This document shows, piece after piece, positions 16,649 to 24,544 of a stretch of DNA of 31,736 bases (position 1 is its first letter; each line of letters starts with the position of its first letter). The notes under the pieces are model-generated. The model ran no database searches. It was given only the letters and a program-made list of their open reading frames with translations, and was not told the DNA's origin. Origin of the DNA: Streptomyces sp. NRRL F-5727 (GTDB lineage: Bacteria; Actinomycetota; Actinomycetes; Streptomycetales; Streptomycetaceae); assembly GCF_000719555.1 (NCBI RefSeq), contig NZ_JOGX01000070.1:1-31736 (forward strand), read 5' to 3'. The position numbers and the translations under genes were made by a program.

Positions 16649-17668
16649 TCAGGCGGCCGGTGCCGGGCCCGTGGAGCCGCGGGGGACCAGTTCGACGGGC
16701 AGGACGTCCGCGCGGGCCGGTTCGCCCGCCAGGACGGCGAGGAGGGCCTCCATGCCCCGGCGGCCGAACTCCTCGGCGGGCAGCCGGACGGTAGTGAGCT
16801 CCGGCTCGACCGCGGTCGCCAGCGCCATGTCGTCGAAGCCGGTGACGGAGAGGTCCTCCGGGACGCGCAGGCCGAGCCGCCGGGCGGCCTTGCAGACGCC
16901 GGCGGCGAGGATGTCGTCGTCGCAGACGACCGCCGTGGGGCGGGGCCCGGGGGCGGCGAGGGCGGCCTCGGCGGTCTCCCGCGCGGCGGCGACGGTCAGC
17001 GGCGACCGCACGGTCCGCACCTCGGCCCCGCGCAGCGCCTCGCCGAGCGCGGCGGCCCGGACGTCGAAGGTCCAGGAGGGCGCCGCCGACGCCAGGTGGA
17101 GGAAGCGGCGGTGGCCGAGGGCCAGCAGGTGCGCCGTGACCAGCCGCATGCCCGCGGCGACGTCGAGGTTGACGTGCGCGGCGGCGCCGGGGCCCGCGGG
17201 GTCGCTGTCGAGCATGACGAGGGGCAGGTCGCTGCCGCGGAAGGCGTCCAGCGCGTCGGTGGCCATCGAGGAGGCCAGCACGCCGTCCAGGGCGGCCTGG
17301 GCGGAGGCGAAGGGGTCGCGGGCCGGGCCGAGGCCGTCCGGGGAGGGGTAGAGCACGACGCCGAAGCCGTGGTCGGCGGCGACCGCCGCCGCGCCGGTGT
17401 ACACGTGGGCGAAGAACTCGTTGGTGAGCGCGGGCACGACCAGCAGGGCGGTACGGGTGTGCCCGAGGCGCAGGTTGCGGGCCGCGAGGTTGGGCCGGTA
17501 GCCGAGCTCGCGGGCGGCCGCCCGGACGGTGTCGGCGGTGCGCTCCGAGACCCGCCCCCGCCACTTGCCGCCGAGGACGAGGGAGACGGTGGCCTGTGAC
17601 ACCCCGGCGGTACGGGCCACGTCCCGGCTGGTGGGGCGGGCGCCGGTACTGGGCTCGGGGGTGTGCAC
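16649..17668 (-). CDS. LacI-family transcriptional regulator
   Basis: A 339-residue repressor-type protein. The N-terminal helix-turn-helix is SRDVARTAGVSQATVSLVLGG with the hinge-helix region ELGYRPNLAARNLRLG (about 15-65). The rest is a periplasmic-binding-protein-like ligand domain, containing VVCDDDILAAG and LSVTGFDDMALATAVEPELTTVR. GTG 17668 has GGAGG four bases upstream. It is divergent from an MFS transporter with a palindrome between them, so it probably controls that transporter and itself. The inducer is unknown. It belongs to no part of the Pup pathway that I know of, although it sits between prcA and pafA. Confidence 0.93.
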   Translation of the reverse strand: MHTPEPSTGARPTSRDVARTAGVSQATVSLVLGGKWRGRVSERTADTVRAAARELGYRPNLAARNLRLGHTRTALLVVPALTNEFFAHVYTGAAAVAADHGFGVVLYPSPDGLGPARDPFASAQAALDGVLASSMATDALDAFRGSDLPLVMLDSDPAGPGAAAHVNLDVAAGMRLVTAHLLALGHRRFLHLASAAPSWTFDVRAAALGEALRGAEVRTVRSPLTVAAARETAEAALAAPGPRPTAVVCDDDILAAGVCKAARRLGLRVPEDLSVTGFDDMALATAVEPELTTVRLPAEEFGRRGMEALLAVLAGEPARADVLPVELVPRGSTGPAPAA

Positions 17669-17750
17669 GGGGCCTCCGCGGGGGCGTGTCCGGCCGGTCG
17701 CCGGGTCGGTGGGCAGCAGCGCCGGGTGGACCGGCGTACCGCCGCCATGG

Positions 17751-17777
17751 TACGTATGACTTCGGACGTTATACGTA
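17751..17777. promoter_or_regulatory. Putative LacI-family operator in the divergent promoter region
   Basis: TACGTAT (17751-17757) and ATACGTA (17771-17777) form a perfect 7-bp inverted repeat with a 13-nt spacer, in an AT-rich island between the LacI and MFS starts. ATGGTA (17747-17752) reads TACCAT on the minus strand and could be the repressor gene's -10 box, overlapping the operator. Confidence 0.55.
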
Positions 17778-17812
17778 AAACCTCGGCGGGAGCCGACGGA
17801 GGGGAGACCCGC

Positions 17813-19075
17813 ATGGCCACGGCGCACGGCGGTTACCGCGACATCCTGCGGGCGCCACACGCGCTCCGCCTGCTCACCGGCACCCTGGTCGGCCGGCTGC
17901 CCAACGGCACCGGCCCCGTCGCCATGACCCTCTTCGTCCGCGACCAGGGCGGCGGCTACACCCTCGCGGGCGGCCTCGTGGCCGCCTACGGCCTCGCCAA
18001 CGCCGTCGGACAGCCCCTCCTGGGCCGGGCCGTCGACCTCAAGGGCCAGCCGCGCGTCCAGCTGCCCGCCGCCGTCCTCTCGGCCCTCGGCATGGCCCTC
18101 TTCGCCCTCGCCGGCATCGGGAACCTCCCCCTCGCCTACGCCGCGGTCGTCCTCGCCGGGTTCTTCACCCCGCCCCTGGAGGGCGGCCTGCGGGCCCTCT
18201 GGCCGAGCGTCCTGGGCCGCGAGGACCGGGTCCACCGCGCCTACGCCCTCGACGCCGTGGCCCAGGAGGTCATGTTCACCGTCGGCCCGCTCCTGGTGAC
18301 CCTCCTCATAGCCCTCTGGTCGCCCGCCGCGGCCCTCCTCGTCATCAACCTCATCGGCGTGCTCGGCGCCCTCTCCGTGGTCCTCTCCGCCCCCTCCCGC
18401 GCCTGGCGCTCCGCACCCCGCGAGGCCCACTGGCTCGGCGCGCTGCGCTCGCCCGGGCTGCTCGCCCTGCTCGGCTCGTTCTTCTTCGTCGGCCTCGCCC
18501 TCGGCTCCATCACCGTGGCCGCCGTCGCCTACGCCGACGACCGCGGCACCCCGTCCGTCTACGGCTGGCTGATGGCCGCCCTCGGCCTCGGCGCCCTCCT
18601 CGGCGGCGTGCTCTACGGCGCCCGCCAATGGGCCGGCGCCCCGGAGGGCCGCCTCCGTGTCCTGGTCGCCCTGCTCGCGCTCTGCTACCTGCCGCTGACG
18701 CTCACCCCCGGGCCGGTCGCCATGGCCGCCCTCTCGGCCCTCGCCGGCGTCTTCCTCGCCCCCGTCCTGGCCTGCGCCTTCATCGTGGTGGACCGGCACG
18801 CCCCAGCCGGCACCGTCACCGAGGCGTTCTCCTGGCTGGTCACCACCTTCGGCGTCGGCGCCGCCCTGGGCTCGGCCGCCGCCGGACCCGCCGTCGAACT
18901 CGCCGGAACCGTCGCCGGGTTCGCCGTGGCCGGCGCCGGCGGCCTGGTCGCCCTGCTGGTGCTCCTCGCCACCGGCCGGGTGCTGGACGACCCCGACGCG
19001 CCCGGCCGCCGCACCCGACACGCCGCGAGCGGGGGCTCCACCACCCCCGTACACACCGAAAAGAACGCGCTCTGA
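17813..19075 (+). CDS. Major facilitator superfamily transporter
   Basis: A 420-residue integral membrane protein with about 12 hydrophobic segments, for example YTLAGGLVAAYGLANAVG, LPAAVLSALGMALFALAGIG, LLGSFFFVGLALGSITVAAV and TVAGFAVAGAGGLVALLVLL. The loop after the second helix, QPLLGRAVDLKGQPR, resembles the MFS motif A region. It is probably an exporter; the substrate is unknown. ATG 17813 is preceded by GGAGGGGAG at six bases; an in-frame ATG at 17750 would overlap the putative operator. It is divergent from the LacI regulator. Confidence 0.9.
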   Translation: MATAHGGYRDILRAPHALRLLTGTLVGRLPNGTGPVAMTLFVRDQGGGYTLAGGLVAAYGLANAVGQPLLGRAVDLKGQPRVQLPAAVLSALGMALFALAGIGNLPLAYAAVVLAGFFTPPLEGGLRALWPSVLGREDRVHRAYALDAVAQEVMFTVGPLLVTLLIALWSPAAALLVINLIGVLGALSVVLSAPSRAWRSAPREAHWLGALRSPGLLALLGSFFFVGLALGSITVAAVAYADDRGTPSVYGWLMAALGLGALLGGVLYGARQWAGAPEGRLRVLVALLALCYLPLTLTPGPVAMAALSALAGVFLAPVLACAFIVVDRHAPAGTVTEAFSWLVTTFGVGAALGSAAAGPAVELAGTVAGFAVAGAGGLVALLVLLATGRVLDDPDAPGRRTRHAASGGSTTPVHTEKNAL

Positions 19076-19108
19076 TCGGAAAATGATCGAAACGGGAACG
19101 TCCAACCC

Positions 19109-19138
19109 GGTTTCAGCACAGGCTGTCAGGCGTAATGT
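19109..19138 (+). promoter_or_regulatory. pafA promoter (leaderless type)
   Basis: TAATGT (19133-19138) is a TANNNT -10 box six bases before the ATG at 19145, with no ribosome site. GTTTCA (19110-19115, within GGTTTCA) lies 17 bases upstream, the same arrangement as at mpa/arc. Confidence 0.55.
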
Positions 19139-19144
19139 TCAGAC

Positions 19145-20506
19145 ATGGACCGCCGCATTTTCGGGCTGGAGAACGAGTACGGCGTCACGTGCACGTTCAG
19201 GGGACAGCGCCGACTGTCTCCTGACGAAGTGGCGCGGTACCTCTTCCGCCGAGTCGTGTCATGGGGCCGCAGCAGCAATGTCTTCCTGCGGAACGGTGCC
19301 CGCCTGTACCTCGACGTGGGTTCGCATCCGGAATATGCCACACCGGAATGCGACGACGTGATCGAACTCGTCACCCACGACAAGGCCGGCGAGCGCATTC
19401 TCGAAGGTCTTCTCGTGGACGCCGAACGCCGCCTGCACGAGGAGGGAATCGCGGGCGACGTCTATCTCTTCAAGAACAACACCGACTCCGCCGGAAACTC
19501 CTACGGCTGCCACGAGAACTACCTCGTCGCCCGCCACGGGGAGTTCTCCCGCCTCGCCGACATCCTCATCCCGTTCCTGGTCACGCGTCAGCTGATCTGC
19601 GGCGCGGGCAAGGTCCTGCAGACCCCGCGAGGCGCCGTCTACTGCGTCTCCCAGCGCGCCGAGCACATCTGGGAGGGCGTCAGCTCCGCCACCACCCGCT
19701 CCCGGCCCATCATCAACACCCGGGACGAGCCGCACGCCGACGCGGAGCGCTACCGCCGCCTCCACGTCATCGTCGGCGACTCGAACATGTCCGAGACGAC
19801 CATGCTCCTCAAGGTCGGCGCCACCGACCTCGTCCTGCGCATGATCGAGGCCGGCACCGTGATGCGCGACCTGACCCTGGAGAACCCGATCCGGGCCATC
19901 CGCGAGGTCAGCCACGACATCACCGGACAGCGCAAGGTGCGCCTGGCCAGCGGCCGCGAGGCGTCCGCCCTGGAGGTGCAGCGCGAGTACTTCGAGAAGG
20001 CGTCCGACTTCGTCGACCGGCGCGGCATCCGCTCCGGCACCGTCGCCCAGGTCCTCGAACTGTGGGGCCGCACGCTCGACGCGATCGAACAGGAGGAGCT
20101 GGACCGCATCCAGACGGAGATCGACTGGGTGATGAAGTACAAGCTCATCGAGCGCTACCGCGCCAAGCACAACATGACCATGTCGAACCCGCGGGTCGCC
20201 CAGATAGACCTCGCGTACCACGACATCCACCGCCGCCGCGGGCTCTACTACCTGCTCCAGAAGAACGGGCAGGCGGCGCGGATCTGCAACGACGTGAAGA
20301 TCTTCGAGGGCAAGTCCGTGCCCCCGCAGACCACCCGGGCCCGGCTCCGCGGCGACTTCATCCGCCGCGCCCAGGAGCAGCGCCGGGACTTCACCGTCGA
20401 CTGGGTCCACCTCAAGCTCAACGACCAGGCGCAGCGCACGGTCCTGTGCAAGGACCCGTTCCGCTCGGTCGACGACCGGGTGGAGAAGCTGATCGCCGGA
20501 ATGTAG
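19145..20506 (+). CDS. pafA: Pup-protein ligase
   Basis: A 453-residue glutamine-synthetase-fold enzyme that uses ATP to phosphorylate the C-terminal Glu of Pup and then joins it to a substrate lysine. It is homologous to Dop but lacks the Dop-loop. Conserved elements are FGLENEYG (E9, metal/ATP), [18 protein letters not shown] (D57, catalytic Asp), [18 protein letters not shown] and [31 protein letters not shown]. Length is normal for PafA. ATG 19145 appears leaderless. It is separated from prcA by the LacI/MFS pair. A hairpin at 20528 ends the unit. Confidence 0.97.
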   Translation: MDRRIFGLENEYGVTCTFRGQRRLSPDEVARYLFRRVVSWGRSSNVFLRNGARLYLDVGSHPEYATPECDDVIELVTHDKAGERILEGLLVDAERRLHEEGIAGDVYLFKNNTDSAGNSYGCHENYLVARHGEFSRLADILIPFLVTRQLICGAGKVLQTPRGAVYCVSQRAEHIWEGVSSATTRSRPIINTRDEPHADAERYRRLHVIVGDSNMSETTMLLKVGATDLVLRMIEAGTVMRDLTLENPIRAIREVSHDITGQRKVRLASGREASALEVQREYFEKASDFVDRRGIRSGTVAQVLELWGRTLDAIEQEELDRIQTEIDWVMKYKLIERYRAKHNMTMSNPRVAQIDLAYHDIHRRRGLYYLLQKNGQAARICNDVKIFEGKSVPPQTTRARLRGDFIRRAQEQRRDFTVDWVHLKLNDQAQRTVLCKDPFRSVDDRVEKLIAGM

Positions 20507-20527
20507 GACGATCACAAGAGCAGGTCG

Positions 20528-20556
20528 GGGCCCCGCGCGGACGACGCGCGGGGCCC
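20528..20556 (+). terminator. Terminator after pafA
   Basis: GGGCCCCGCGCG (20528-20539) and CGCGCGGGGCCC (20545-20556) form a perfect 12-bp stem around GACGA, about 20 nt after the stop. Confidence 0.8.
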
Positions 20557-20578
20557 TCGACGTCACGGGCGGGTCCCC

Positions 20579-20584
20579 TAGAGT
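20579..20584 (+). promoter_or_regulatory. Promoter of the first FKBP gene
   Basis: TAGAGT fits TANNNT. TCGACG (20557-20562), 16 bases upstream and directly adjoining the pafA terminator, is a plausible -35. The leader would be about 34 nt. Confidence 0.5.
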
Positions 20585-20624
20585 GTCCGGACAACTACCG
20601 TGCCGTCTGAGATCTGAGGAACAC

Positions 20625-21563
20625 GTGCGCCGACTTGCCGGCCTTCTCGTCGTCCCACTGCTGCTGCTCACCACAGCGGCGTGCGGCAGCGACACCAAGG
20701 GCTCCGATAACGCCTCGATGACCAACGGGCTGCCCGCCATCACCGCGGGCCAGAAGTTCGGCGAGAAGCCGACCCTCTCCAAGGGCGAGGGCGACCCGCC
20801 GAAGGAACTCAAGGTCAACGTCATCAGCGAGGGCGACGGCCCGGTGACCAAGGACGGCGACGCCCTCCAGGTCAACTACCTCGGTCAGACCTGGGACTCC
20901 ACGACCCCCTTCGACAACAGCTTCGACCGGGGCGAGCCGTTCACCCTCACCCTCGGCGCCGGCCAGGTCATCAAGGGCTGGGACCAGGCCCTGAAGGGCC
21001 AGAAGGTCGGCAGCCGCCTGGAGGTCGGCATCCCGCCGGAGCTCGGCTACGGCGAGCAGGGCTCCCCGCCGAGCATCAAGGGTGGCGCCACCCTGGTCTT
21101 CGTCGTCGACATCCTGAAGGCCACCACCATCCCGAAGTCCGCCGAGGGCACCGTCGTCGCCCAGGAGAACAAGGACCTGCCCAAGGTCGGCACCAACACC
21201 GACGGCAAGGCCCCCTCGCTGACCGTGCCCAAGACCGACGCGCCCAAGGCGCTCGTCTCCAACTACGTCATCGAGGGCAAGGGCGAGGCCGTCAAGGCCA
21301 CCGACACCCTGACCGTCCAGTACCAGGGCGTGCTCTGGAAGGACGGCAAGAAGTTCGACAGCTCCTACGACCGGGGCGCCCCGGCCACCTTCCAGCTCTC
21401 CGGCGTCATCCCGGGCTGGACCAAGGGCCTGGAGGGCAAGAAGGTCGGCAGCCGCGTGCTGCTCGTCGTCCCGCCGGCCGACGGCTACGGCGACAAGGCC
21501 CAGGGGCCGATCCCGGCCAACTCCACCCTCGTCTTCACCGTGGACATCCTGGCCAAGCAGTAG
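20625..21563 (+). CDS. Exported lipoprotein with two FKBP-type peptidyl-prolyl isomerase domains
   Basis: A 312-residue protein predicted to assist folding outside the membrane. The N-terminus (RRLAGLLVVPLLLLTTAAC) is a lipoprotein signal with Cys20 as the likely lipidated residue. Two FKBP domains follow. The first (about 75-165) has VNYLGQTWDSTTPFDNSF, GWDQALKGQKVGSRLEVGIPPELGYG and LVFVVDIL. The second (about 215-312) has VQYQGVLWKDGKKFDSSYDRG, IPGWTKGLEGKKVGSRVLLVVPPADGYG and TLVFTVDIL. GTG 20625 follows TGAGGA at four bases. A single-domain cytosolic paralogue lies immediately downstream. This FKBP pair next to pafA is characteristic of Streptomyces. Confidence 0.92.
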   Translation: MRRLAGLLVVPLLLLTTAACGSDTKGSDNASMTNGLPAITAGQKFGEKPTLSKGEGDPPKELKVNVISEGDGPVTKDGDALQVNYLGQTWDSTTPFDNSFDRGEPFTLTLGAGQVIKGWDQALKGQKVGSRLEVGIPPELGYGEQGSPPSIKGGATLVFVVDILKATTIPKSAEGTVVAQENKDLPKVGTNTDGKAPSLTVPKTDAPKALVSNYVIEGKGEAVKATDTLTVQYQGVLWKDGKKFDSSYDRGAPATFQLSGVIPGWTKGLEGKKVGSRVLLVVPPADGYGDKAQGPIPANSTLVFTVDILAKQ

Positions 21564-21569
21564 CCCGTT

Positions 21570-21617
21570 CCCGCGCGACCCGGCCCGCCGCGAGGTAGGT
21601 TGTCCGGGTCGCGCGGG
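21570..21617 (+). terminator. Terminator hairpin of FKBP 1 with the FKBP 2 promoter -10 in its loop
   Basis: CCCGCGCGACCCGG (21570-21583) and CCGGGTCGCGCGGG (21604-21617) pair perfectly over 14 bp. The 20-nt loop contains TAGGTT (21596-21601), a TANNNT -10 box that would start transcription within the right arm, about 50 nt before the second FKBP gene. Confidence 0.6.
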
Positions 21618-21659
21618 CCATCGTCCGCGCGGTTTCACCCGTATGAGGAGCACACTGCA

Positions 21660-22040
21660 GTGAGCATCGAGAAGCCCGAGGTCGACTTCCCGGGCGGCGA
21701 GCCGCCGGCCGACCTGGAGATCAAGGACATCTGGGAGGGCGACGGCGCGACCGCCGCCGCCGGGGACACGGTCAAGGTCCACTACGTCGGTGTCTCCTTC
21801 AGCACCGGTGAGGAGTTCGACGCCTCCTGGAACCGCGGCGAGGCGCTGGAGTTCCCGCTCGGTGTCGGCATGGTCATCGCGGGCTGGGACCGCGGCGTCC
21901 AGGGCATGAAGGTCGGCGGCCGCCGCCAGCTGGTCATCCCCGCGCACCTCGCCTACGGCGACCGCGGCGCCGGCGCCAAGATCGCCCCCGGCGAGACGCT
22001 GATCTTCGTCTGCGACCTGGTCGACGTGAAGAAGCCCTGA
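21660..22040 (+). CDS. Cytosolic FKBP-type peptidyl-prolyl cis-trans isomerase
   Basis: A 126-residue single-domain isomerase with no signal peptide. The FKBP core is clear: VHYVGVSFSTGEEFDASWNRG, FPLGVGMVIAGWDRGVQGMKVGG, RRQLVIPAHLAYGDRGAG and LIFVCDLVDVKK. Key active-site aromatics and the AYG loop are present, so it should be active and bind FK506-like macrolides. GTG 21660 has GAGGAG nine bases upstream. It is followed by a classic terminator. Confidence 0.93.
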   Translation: MSIEKPEVDFPGGEPPADLEIKDIWEGDGATAAAGDTVKVHYVGVSFSTGEEFDASWNRGEALEFPLGVGMVIAGWDRGVQGMKVGGRRQLVIPAHLAYGDRGAGAKIAPGETLIFVCDLVDVKKP

Positions 22041-22058
22041 CCGGCTCCGCGCCCCTGA

Positions 22059-22098
22059 CCGAGGGCCCCCGCCTCCGCGGCGGGGGCCCTCGGCTTTT
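22059..22098 (+). terminator. Rho-independent terminator after FKBP 2
   Basis: The arms at 22059-22073 and 22079-22093 form a perfect 15-bp stem around TCCGC, followed by CTTTT. It is the most classical terminator in the window, and its T-run merges into the next promoter. Confidence 0.92.
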
Positions 22099-22124
22099 GT
22101 CCGGACACCCCGGGGCGGTACGGT
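22097..22124 (+). promoter_or_regulatory. pafBC operon promoter
   Basis: TTGTCC (22097-22102), 16 bases, then TACGGT (22119-22124): a reasonable housekeeping promoter. Its -35 overlaps the T-tract of the preceding terminator. The spacing does not fit the PafBC motif itself. Confidence 0.5.
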
Positions 22125-22168
22125 CGGACGTCCGAGAACGGAACCGGGGAAGAGGGTGCAGGGCGTCC

Positions 22169-23125
22169 ATGGCGATTGCCAAGGCCGAGCGGCTCATGAA
22201 TCTCGCGCTGTGCCTGCTCGGGACGCGCCGCGCGCTGAGCAAGCGCGAACTGCGCGGCTCCATCGAGGCGTACCTGGAGGCCACCGGGGACGAGGCGTTC
22301 AACCGCATGTTCGAGCGGGACAAGGACGACCTCCGCGAGCTCGGCCTGGTCATCGAGACCGTCGAGAACCTCGACGGCGAGACCGGCTACCTCGCCCGCC
22401 GCGACTCCAACCGCCTCCCGCCCATCACCCTGGACGCCGAGGAGGCCGCCGCGCTCGGCCTGGCCGCCCGGGTCTGGCAGCAGGCGCGCCTCGCCGGCGC
22501 CGCCAGCGGCGCCCTGCAGAAGCTCCGCGCCGCCGGCATGCCCGAGGCCGAGGAGACGTACGAGACCCAGCCCAGCGCCCTCGAACCCCGCATCCCGGTC
22601 CACGAGGCCGCCTTCGAGCCGCTGATGCTCGCCTGCCGCGACCGGCGCCCCGTCTCCTTCGACTACCGCAAGGCCAACGCCGCCCGCCCCGAGCCCCGCC
22701 AGGTCGAGCCCTGGACGCTGGAGTGCTGGCGCGGCCACTGGTACCTGGCCGGCTGGGACCGCGACCGCGGCGCCGAGCGCGTCTTCCGCCTCTCCCGCAT
22801 CACCGGCAGGGTCCGCTCCCGGGCCGGCGCCTTCACCGCGCCCGTGCCCGACGCCGTCACCGTCCGCGAGACCGTGGAGAGCTGGGCCGGCGAGACCGCC
22901 ACCCGCTCCGCCCGCATCCGGCTCCGGGCCGGCTGCGGCTACCCGCTGCGGGCCCGCGCCACCGAGACCAGCGAGGGCACCGACGGCTGGGACGAACTGG
23001 AGATCCCGTACGGGCACGGCCTCGACGCCTGGCTCGTCGAGTTCGGCCCCGACGTCGTCGTACTGGAACCGGCCGACCTGCGGGCCGACGTGGTGGAGCG
23101 GCTGCGCGCCGTCGCCAAGGGCTGA
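22169..23125 (+). CDS. pafB: WYL-domain transcriptional activator PafB
   Basis: A 318-residue subunit of the PafBC regulator, which activates the LexA/RecA-independent DNA-damage response in mycobacteria. Despite the name it is not needed for pupylation. The N-terminal winged helix is AERLMNLALCLLGTRRALSKRELRGSIEAYLEATGDEAF. The central WYL domain contains FDYRKANAARPEPRQVEPWTLECWRGHWYLAGWDRDR, and the C-terminal WCX extension follows. ATG 22169 is chosen by homology and a modest CAGGG site. pafC starts 16 bp after the stop, so the two are translated from one message. Confidence 0.95.
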   Translation: MAIAKAERLMNLALCLLGTRRALSKRELRGSIEAYLEATGDEAFNRMFERDKDDLRELGLVIETVENLDGETGYLARRDSNRLPPITLDAEEAAALGLAARVWQQARLAGAASGALQKLRAAGMPEAEETYETQPSALEPRIPVHEAAFEPLMLACRDRRPVSFDYRKANAARPEPRQVEPWTLECWRGHWYLAGWDRDRGAERVFRLSRITGRVRSRAGAFTAPVPDAVTVRETVESWAGETATRSARIRLRAGCGYPLRARATETSEGTDGWDELEIPYGHGLDAWLVEFGPDVVVLEPADLRADVVERLRAVAKG

Positions 23126-23141
23126 GGGGGAGACGAACCGC

Positions 23142-24095
23142 ATGGCTGCCAACGCGATCGACCAGACGAGGCGGATGCTCTCCCTCGTCACCTACCTCCG
23201 CGAGCGCCCCGGCGCCCACGTCGCCGACGTGGCCCGCGCCTTCGGCATCACCGAGGACGAGCTGATCTCCGACCTGGACGTGCTGCCCATGTGCGGCACC
23301 AGCTTCCGGGGCGGCGACCTCCTCGACATCGACACCGACGGCGACCGGATCTGGTGGCACAACCCGGACGACGTCGCCGAGCCGCTGCGGCTCGCCGCCG
23401 ACGAGGCCACCGCGCTGCTCGTCGCCGCCCGTGCCGTCGCCACCCTGCCCGGGCTGCGCGAGGGCGACCGGGACGCGCTGGTGCGCGCCACCGCCAAGCT
23501 GGAGGCCGCCGCCGGCGAGGCCGCCGGCGCCAGCGCCCGCCTCTCGGTCACCTTCGAGTCCGAGGGCGGCGTCTTCGCCGAGGTCGACCGGGCCATCTCC
23601 GAGCGCAAGCGGCTCTGGGTGCGCTACTACTCGCCGGCCCGTGACGAGCTCACCGAGCGCGAGGTCGACCCCATCCGCCTCTTCGCCGTCGGTCACACCT
23701 ACATGGAGGCGTGGTGCCGGCTCTCCGAGGCGCGCCGCACCTTCCGGCTGGACCGGGTGGCCGAGATCCGGATCCTGGAGGAGGCCGCCGCGCCGCCGGA
23801 GCTGGAGCTGCGCGACCTCTCCGAGGGGCTGGTCCAGCCCTCGGCCGACGACCCGGAGGTGGTGGTCGAGGTCGGTCCCGGCGGCCGCTGGGTCGCCGAG
23901 TACTACCCGCACGACCGGGCCGACGAGCTGCCCGACGGCGGTCTGCGGATCACCCTGCGCACCCCCGACCCGGCCTCGCTGAAGCGGCTCGCGCTGCGGC
24001 TCGGCAGCGACGGGCGGATCGTCTCGCCCGCCGGGCTCGCGGACAGCGCCCGGGAGGCGGCGACCGCCGCGCTCGCCGCGTACGAGGGCGTGTGA
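23142..24095 (+). CDS. pafC: WYL-domain transcriptional activator PafC
   Basis: A 317-residue partner of PafB. It has the same plan: an N-terminal helix-turn-helix (RRMLSLVTYLRERPGAHVADVARAFGITEDELISDL), a WYL-like domain (VRYYSPARDELTEREVDPIRLFAVGHTYMEAWCRLSEARRTFRLDRV), where the WYL triplet is replaced by YME, and a C-terminal WCX domain. In mycobacteria the two proteins act together to recruit RNA polymerase to promoters with TTGTCRGTG-N8-TANNNT, and such sites occur in this window. A GGGGGAG ribosome site precedes ATG 23142. It is followed by a 42-bp tandem repeat. Confidence 0.95.
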   Translation: MAANAIDQTRRMLSLVTYLRERPGAHVADVARAFGITEDELISDLDVLPMCGTSFRGGDLLDIDTDGDRIWWHNPDDVAEPLRLAADEATALLVAARAVATLPGLREGDRDALVRATAKLEAAAGEAAGASARLSVTFESEGGVFAEVDRAISERKRLWVRYYSPARDELTEREVDPIRLFAVGHTYMEAWCRLSEARRTFRLDRVAEIRILEEAAAPPELELRDLSEGLVQPSADDPEVVVEVGPGGRWVAEYYPHDRADELPDGGLRITLRTPDPASLKRLALRLGSDGRIVSPAGLADSAREAATAALAAYEGV

Positions 24096-24106
24096 GGCTG
24101 CCCCGT

Positions 24107-24217
24107 ACGTCTTCGGGGAGCGGGGCGGGGCGGCTCAGCCCGCCGCGGACGTCTTCGGGGAGCGGGGTGGGGCGCGAGGGCCCGCTCCGGACGTCTTCGG
24201 AGAGCCGGGTGGGCGGG
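24107..24217 (+). repeat. 42-bp tandem repeat, three copies, in the pafC 3' flank
   Basis: Units begin at 24107, 24149 and 24191, each with ACGTCTTCGGGGAGCGGGG or a close variant, and the period is exactly 42 bases both times. The second halves of the units have diverged, and the third copy is the most degraded. Each unit start can fold into a small GC hairpin (CCCCG...CGGGG around the first TACGTCTT). No promoter or small gene is evident in the 166-nt gap, so it may act as the pafBC transcript end. Confidence 0.75.
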
Positions 24218-24261
24218 TGCCGGAAGGTCCAGGGAGTTCGAGACAGGGAGAGTTGAGGGAT

Positions 24262-24510
24262 ATGTCCGTGATGTCCGGTCTGTCGATGGGTCCGGTCCTC
24301 TTCAAAGCCGCCTGCCCCGACTGCCGCTGCCGCTTCGAACTCACCGCCGGCGCCCTGCGCCTGGCCATCGGAGCCAGCCGTCGCACCACCTTCTACTCCT
24401 TCACCTGCCCCGAGTGCGGCAGCGCCGTCCGCAAGCCCGCCGGCGAACGCATCGTCGAACTCCTCACCGGCGGCGGCGTCCGCACCCTCCGCCTCCACAC
24501 CACCGCCTGA
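24262..24510 (+). CDS. Small zinc-ribbon protein of unknown function
   Basis: An 82-residue protein with CPDCRCRFE near residue 20 and CPECGSAV near residue 57. This pair of CXXC knuckles should bind one zinc ion, and the fold resembles zinc ribbons of RNA- or DNA-associated proteins. ATG 24262 has GAGG only three bases upstream; the ATG nine bases later (24271) has a better distance and is a possible start. It lies between pafC and tatA, separated from pafC by the tandem repeat. I do not recognise the family's function. Confidence 0.8.
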   Translation: MSVMSGLSMGPVLFKAACPDCRCRFELTAGALRLAIGASRRTTFYSFTCPECGSAVRKPAGERIVELLTGGGVRTLRLHTTA

Positions 24511-24532
24511 CCGCCGGCCACCCCCCAACGGC

Positions 24533-24538
24533 TAGGCT
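24533..24538 (+). promoter_or_regulatory. -10 box of a leaderless promoter
   Basis: TAGGCT is followed by six bases and then the ATG at 24545, with no ribosome site. Confidence 0.55.
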
Positions 24539-24544
24539 CGGCCC

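Noticed and set aside
17669..19105. In-frame upstream extension of the LacI regulator on the minus strand
   Set aside because: The extension is antisense to the MFS gene and low-complexity; the helix-turn-helix begins right after GTG 17668, which has a good ribosome site.
19123..19138. CTGTCAGGC near the pafA -10 as a PafBC site
   Set aside because: The -10 box follows after one base rather than eight, and no TANNNT lies at the right distance.
21631..21637. Third GGTTTCA, upstream of FKBP 2
   Set aside because: No TANNNT at the 17-base spacing, so probably chance.
22097..22124. TTGTCC upstream of pafB as a PafBC autoregulatory site
   Set aside because: The distance to TACGGT is 22 bases from the first T rather than 17, and the R-G-T-G part does not match.
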